From Topomyia yanbarensis (taxonomy: Eukaryota; Arthropoda; Insecta; Diptera; Culicidae): a stretch of 64,000 bases of DNA. Made by a program: the position numbers and the translations under genes. Positions 60,346 through 64,000 of this stretch are shown here, in pieces (position 1 is the first letter of the stretch; every line of letters starts with the position of its first letter). Location of the stretch: the NCBI RefSeq assembly GCF_030247195.1, contig NC_080672.1, positions 372,256,166 to 372,320,165 of the forward strand, given 5' to 3'. The notes beneath the pieces are model-generated. The model saw nothing but the letters and a program-made list of their open reading frames with translations, did no database searches and was not told where the DNA came from.

Positions 60346-60906
60346 TGTTTACTTATGAAATTACCGATAAATTGGAAAAACTAAACCGCGCACTTTCACT
60401 ACGTTTGGCGGACTGGGACAAAAATCTAGCATCGTTTATCCTCAGATTAGGGAAGGTAATTTCGTACGAACTTACAGGAAGTACGTATTTTCCCTTTGGG
60501 CAAGTTCGGAAATCAAGGACCCTCCTAGCTGTTTTATTCTATCAGCTATATTTGTCCCTCTCCATCATGCATTCCAAGCGAAGGAACCTCATGGTTTTCG
60601 TCTTCAGGAGAATCTCAACAGGCAAATCGGATCATATCATTAAAATGACGTTTCGATATATCTGTATATCAAAAATCAAAATTTGAAATTAATCACTAGA
60701 AAAATTTATGCCGAAACAAAATCTGCCATTCTTGTTACTTATTTTCTGTGAAAAGCTTTGACAAAGTTTTGGTGGCTTAATAAAAATCTGTGAAATTTTT
60801 ATCAAAATGCCAAAAATCTGTAAGTGTGAAAAAAAAGCCGGTGAATATGGTAACTCTGGACGCGAATTAAGTTAGAGCGAATTAACAGCTGCAGCAGGGA
60901 TTCAAA

Positions 60907-61170
60907 ATGGCCGACATAGATTTGTTTCAGTACACGGAAGTTGCTCCGGAGCGAACAGAAGCAAACAATACTTGTTCCTTTTTATTCCAGTTTGCTATCA
61001 AAAGAAGAAAAAAGAGAAGAAGCGAATACAGGAACAATTTCCTCCCTGTTTGCTCCTCAGTACTTCCAGTTTCCCCTGGTACTCAAACAAACCTAGTTTT
61101 ACCTCAAACTGGGATATTTTGGCTAGTGTTTCAACGGATATTCATTCAAATGTTTACACAAGTATTATAA
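60907..61170 (+). CDS. Weak candidate ORF, 87 codons, unknown
   Basis: The ATG context is good (CAAAATGG). The N-terminus MADIDLFQYTEVAPERTEAN has protein-like composition, whereas the remainder (RRKKRRSEYRNN and a Phe-rich end) looks less convincing. An intron ending at TTTTTATTCCAG (60992) would switch to the frame holding YQKKKKEKKRIQEQ. The GC-rich block 0.6 kb upstream could be its promoter. I do not recognise it, and it may be chance. Confidence 0.22.
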   Translation: MADIDLFQYTEVAPERTEANNTCSFLFQFAIKRRKKRRSEYRNNFLPVCSSVLPVSPGTQTNLVLPQTGIFWLVFQRIFIQMFTQVL

Positions 61171-61268
61171 ATGTACTGGTTCGAACATGTTCTTTGTAGT
61201 TGATAGTTCTCGTTGCAAACCTGTTCAGTTGCTTTTGATTTGAAATGATGTGGTTTTCCTATTAACAT

Positions 61269-61690
61269 AATGCTATATTACTCTTTAAGGAGAAAATTGG
61301 TTTAAAATCGTGTTTTTGCATGATGGGCACAAAATCTAACTATAATTAGTCCATGTGTATGCGTTTCGACATCGCATCTTCAGAACAACGGCACTTGACC
61401 AGTGCACCGGGCTGACGCTAAGTTCAACACTTCCCCTTGAACACACAAAACGACTTCTAACTTACGATATCCCGTAAGTGAAGAGGTTCTGTTTGCTGAT
61501 GAGACATACTGAAATAAGGTTCTATTTCAGTATGTCTCATCAGCAAACAGAACCTCTTCTCTTACGGTACATCGTAAGTTAGAAGTCGTTTCACAAAATG
61601 TTCTTCCAATTTTGGACTTAGTGTCAGCCCGGGGCATTGGTCAAGTGCCGTGGTTCTGAAGAGACAAAGTCGAAACTCAAACATCGGGCT
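61269..61690. mobile_element. Foldback MITE with 150-bp arms
   Basis: 61363-61516 and 61523-61676 form a large inverted repeat around a 6-base spacer AGGTTC (arms end TATTTCAGTATGTCTCATCA). The leading TGCTATATTACTCTTTAAGG resembles the start of the MULE-like MITEs at 4760 and 15376, so all may belong to one group. No clear target duplication here. A fragment is at 3718-3800. Confidence 0.82.
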
Positions 61691-62077
61691 AACTATCAAC
61701 ATAGCTTTTCGGCCTTTATTGTTTCTGCGATCTTTTCGAATTTCTAAATCTCTTTTTGTTTTTCGATATATATTTTGACACGGTGGGGAACGTTGAATTC
61801 AAAAATTAAATATAGGTAGTCAAATAACCTGCTGAGTCATTTAACGTCTATGAAACGAACACAACTGCAATGTAAATGTGTACCTACATATACGAAATGA
61901 GAGTATTGGCGTGAGTTGATTCCATCAGATTTAACCTCATTTTCTACCTTATTATGGCACTAACACAACCACATGTGGATTAGACAACGAAAACAGTGAA
62001 AGGTGAAAACGACGACTAATTCTAGGTAAATTGGTGTGATACACGCCTGACTTGCACCCCACATACCTGACAACTCC

Positions 62078-62084
62078 TATAAAA
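62078..62084 (+). promoter_or_regulatory. TATA box of the 62.2 kb gene
   Basis: TATAAAA stands 106 bp before the ATG. With usual spacing the transcript would start near 62108, giving a short leader of about 75 bases. Confidence 0.55.
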
Positions 62085-62183
62085 TAGTTCGCAAACAAAA
62101 ATAACTCGTTACAATTAAACGTGTTATTGAGAGATTGTGTTGTTCCGCTTCTAGACCGCGTGTACGTAAGCTCATATTAAAAA

Positions 62184-62762
62184 ATGGAATCTATTTTTGA
62201 GGAATATGAAACTCCAAAAAGAGAATACCATATTGAATTTAGTCAAGAAGATGAATTTCTAAGCAGTTCTAGTGAAACCAACGACGAATCACGCTACAGA
62301 GCAGTGAGAGTTGAGCGCCAGAGACGAGCCATCTTGAAAGCACGACGTCGAATATTTCCGAACACGAATAAAACTATGGCTAACTATTTAAGACAAGTAG
62401 ATAAATGTCAAGTCGCTAGAGACAACATCACATCGTCACAGTTTCATAGTCCGCAGTGTTCAGTAGACGATTCTATGCAGCGTGTGAGAGAGTGGTTGCT
62501 AAAGCACAATTCAATATGGGAAAAGGCTCGACAGTCACAGCTAATCGAAACTAGCGTTCAACAGTATCCTCCAGCAATAGTGTTCAACGGGACACTACCA
62601 TCGCATGCAAACTGGCAACCGACGGTAAACCAATATGGTTCCACAATTTACAATCGTGACCTTTTAACTACAAACCCCAGGTGTCAATTACAGCGAAATT
62701 CTCTCAGTATGCCAACCAAAGGTGGTGTTATGTGGTATCGGTGTGATAAACGGCATGTATAA
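62184..62762 (+). CDS. Uncharacterised single-exon gene, 192 residues
   Basis: A 192-codon open frame starting MESIFEEYETPKREY, the longest non-transposon frame besides Rho1. Features: an acidic, Ser-rich N-terminal region (FSQEDEFLSSSSETNDE, residues 18-35); a strongly basic stretch (RVERQRRAILKARRRIFP, about 42-60), likely nucleic-acid binding or nuclear targeting; no signal peptide, membrane segment or zinc motif. The C-terminal half is rich in Gln, Asn and Ser (SQLIETSVQQYPPAIVFNGT). A TATA box, an AAAAAATGG start context and AATAAA signals at 62781 and 62805 form a compact gene of about 0.7 kb. No family recognised. Codon usage and composition look coding rather than repeat-like. It could be a fast-evolving, tissue-restricted gene. 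Confidence 0.7.
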   Translation: MESIFEEYETPKREYHIEFSQEDEFLSSSSETNDESRYRAVRVERQRRAILKARRRIFPNTNKTMANYLRQVDKCQVARDNITSSQFHSPQCSVDDSMQRVREWLLKHNSIWEKARQSQLIETSVQQYPPAIVFNGTLPSHANWQPTVNQYGSTIYNRDLLTTNPRCQLQRNSLSMPTKGGVMWYRCDKRHV

Positions 62763-62780
62763 ATTTAAATATTAGTCGCA

Positions 62781-62810
62781 ATAAATTTTCATTAGGTTGT
62801 AAAAATAAAT
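62781..62810 (+). terminator. Poly(A) signals of the 62.2 kb gene
   Basis: AATAAA at 62781-62786 and again at 62805-62810, 18 and 42 bp after the stop codon. Confidence 0.65.
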
Positions 62811-62829
62811 GATTTTGTTTCTTCTATTT

Positions 62830-64000
62830 GTCTTGAAAACATGTCCATTTATAAGTCTAGTCCTGAATATAATTCCCGATCAGGATGCAAAAACACGATT
62901 AGGTTGGTTACTGATACACGTATATTCACACCACAGTGTTAAAACATGTTTTAATAATTAACAATAAATAAATGTTATCAAGACAGCGTTAAAATACGTT
63001 TTAACTCGCCATGTGAACGTAGTATTAGCTTCACTTTTCTTCTATAGTAAGCTGTGTTATAAATCTGGCCTCGTTAGTGTAAAATAAATGTTAGTTAAAA
63101 TAACAGAAAATTATAACAAATAACAGTGGGAGACTTTGTTTTGAAGTGTTTCTGTTATGTCTATCTGATCGGGATTGCCAACGTGTTGGGAACTTTTCAA
63201 TTCCATTGGTATTGTTCGGATCACGACAAATAACTATTTATTTTGTAGCACTGTTCTTGATGCGCAGCTCAAACTGTAAATTTTATGCAGTTTAGTACAA
63301 TAAACCATTAGAGAAATCTAGGAAATCTTACAGAAAATAGTATGCTTATCGTGCACGTGATCCTAACTAGAGTCGTACTTGTTTGCCGTACTATTAGTTC
63401 GTAGATACCTTTTTCAAAGGTTCCACAGTAAATGGTAGAATTTTGCCGATATCCTACAAATCTTTGCTTAAGTTTAGTAGTGGGCACTTCCAGCCGCTCA
63501 ATGGCTCACATAAATCTAGATATAGATATTGTTAATTTTAGGTTTAAATTTTAGGCACATATAATTTTGATACCGTTTACTTCACCTTGATCTAATTAAT
63601 TGATGCCAAAAGCTATCATTCGATTGCACAATTATACTCGCTGTCATACTGCTGTGACACACTGTTTTTCTAAAAGGGCCGGTCACTACTGCCCAGCGGT
63701 GCCAACAGGTATAGAACTTCTCTTTCTTGGTAGTCAAAAACTCATAGACTACAACGTGGAGGTCTTTATTCCGATCAATTGTTGTAAGATGGGGCCAGAT
63801 ATGCCAAATGTGGTGAATAAAGCAGTATTCCTCACTTCAAATTTTGAAATATTTGTCGAGTGAATTTAGCAGTAATCATGCAATGTCTTATTGCTATATA
63901 AGTTTACCTCTGTTTAGTAACACAGGGCGAATTTCGTTAATAGTTCATGCAATCCATCAATTCATTGACAGCTTCTTTCTGCGGTAAGGGGCCGTTCATA
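62830..64000. other. No gene recognised
   Basis: A+T-rich. GTTAAAACATGTTTTAA at 62938 and GTTAAAATACGTTTTAAC at 62988 are short near-palindromes about 50 bp apart. An ORF at 63600-63863 shows no motif. Confidence 0.4.

Noticed and set aside
61363..61676. Possible microRNA precursor
   Set aside because: The arms are 154 bp and shared with another locus, which fits a foldback MITE better.

Overview
The window reads as genomic DNA of a mosquito, probably a culicine of the Aedes type. This is inferred from one clearly insect-type Rho1 gene with introns of up to 17.6 kb, stuffed with transposon families familiar from Aedes and Culex (R1, Loa/Lian and CR1/Jockey-type non-LTR retrotransposons, tRNA-derived SINEs, hAT, Transib and foldback MITEs). 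The DNA is A+T-rich with very low gene density.

The host gene is Rho1 (RhoA orthologue), on the + strand. Its 192 codons lie in four exons: 19552-19707, 37340-37489, 46638-46718 and 46824-47015. All three coding junctions fall between codons with GT/AG ends. A CA-rich, comparatively GC-rich promoter and 5' UTR lies at about 18.5-19.55 kb. A 3' UTR follows 47015, probably continuing through a spliced 3' UTR intron (47787-51271) into a second UTR exon ending near 52.79 kb. The only other credible protein gene is an intronless 192-codon ORF of unknown function at 62184-62762, with a TATA box and poly(A) signals. A GC-rich block at 59.6-60.35 kb looks like the promoter or first exon of another gene.

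Layout: 0.15-0.6 kb dispersed repeat; 0.6-4.7 kb no gene seen; 4.7-18.35 kb transposon graveyard with nesting up to three deep; 18.35-19.7 kb Rho1 promoter and exon 1; 19.7-37.3 kb intron 1, holding a 6.45 kb Transib element (26584-33037) whose transposase carries a 2.9 kb non-LTR insertion; 37.3-46.6 kb exon 2 and intron 2, holding two decayed retrotransposons on the - strand (one split by a 1.45 kb foldback element); 46.6-52.8 kb exons 3-4 and the 3' UTR; 52.8-58 kb repeats, including an unbroken (TA)n tract, an AAAATTT satellite, a hAT foldback element and a SINE; 58-64 kb sparse sequence with foldback elements and the single-exon gene.

The most striking object is the Transib element. Its ends carry CACAGTG, the same heptamer used by vertebrate V(D)J recombination signals, and the three presumptive RAG1-type catalytic acidic residues can all be found in its broken transposase. 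Many insertions could be delimited to the base by target-site duplications, several confirmed by an empty site in another copy of the host repeat inside this window. Two MITE families both show 4-bp duplications that always begin with AA. All protein-family assignments were made by eye, without database searches.
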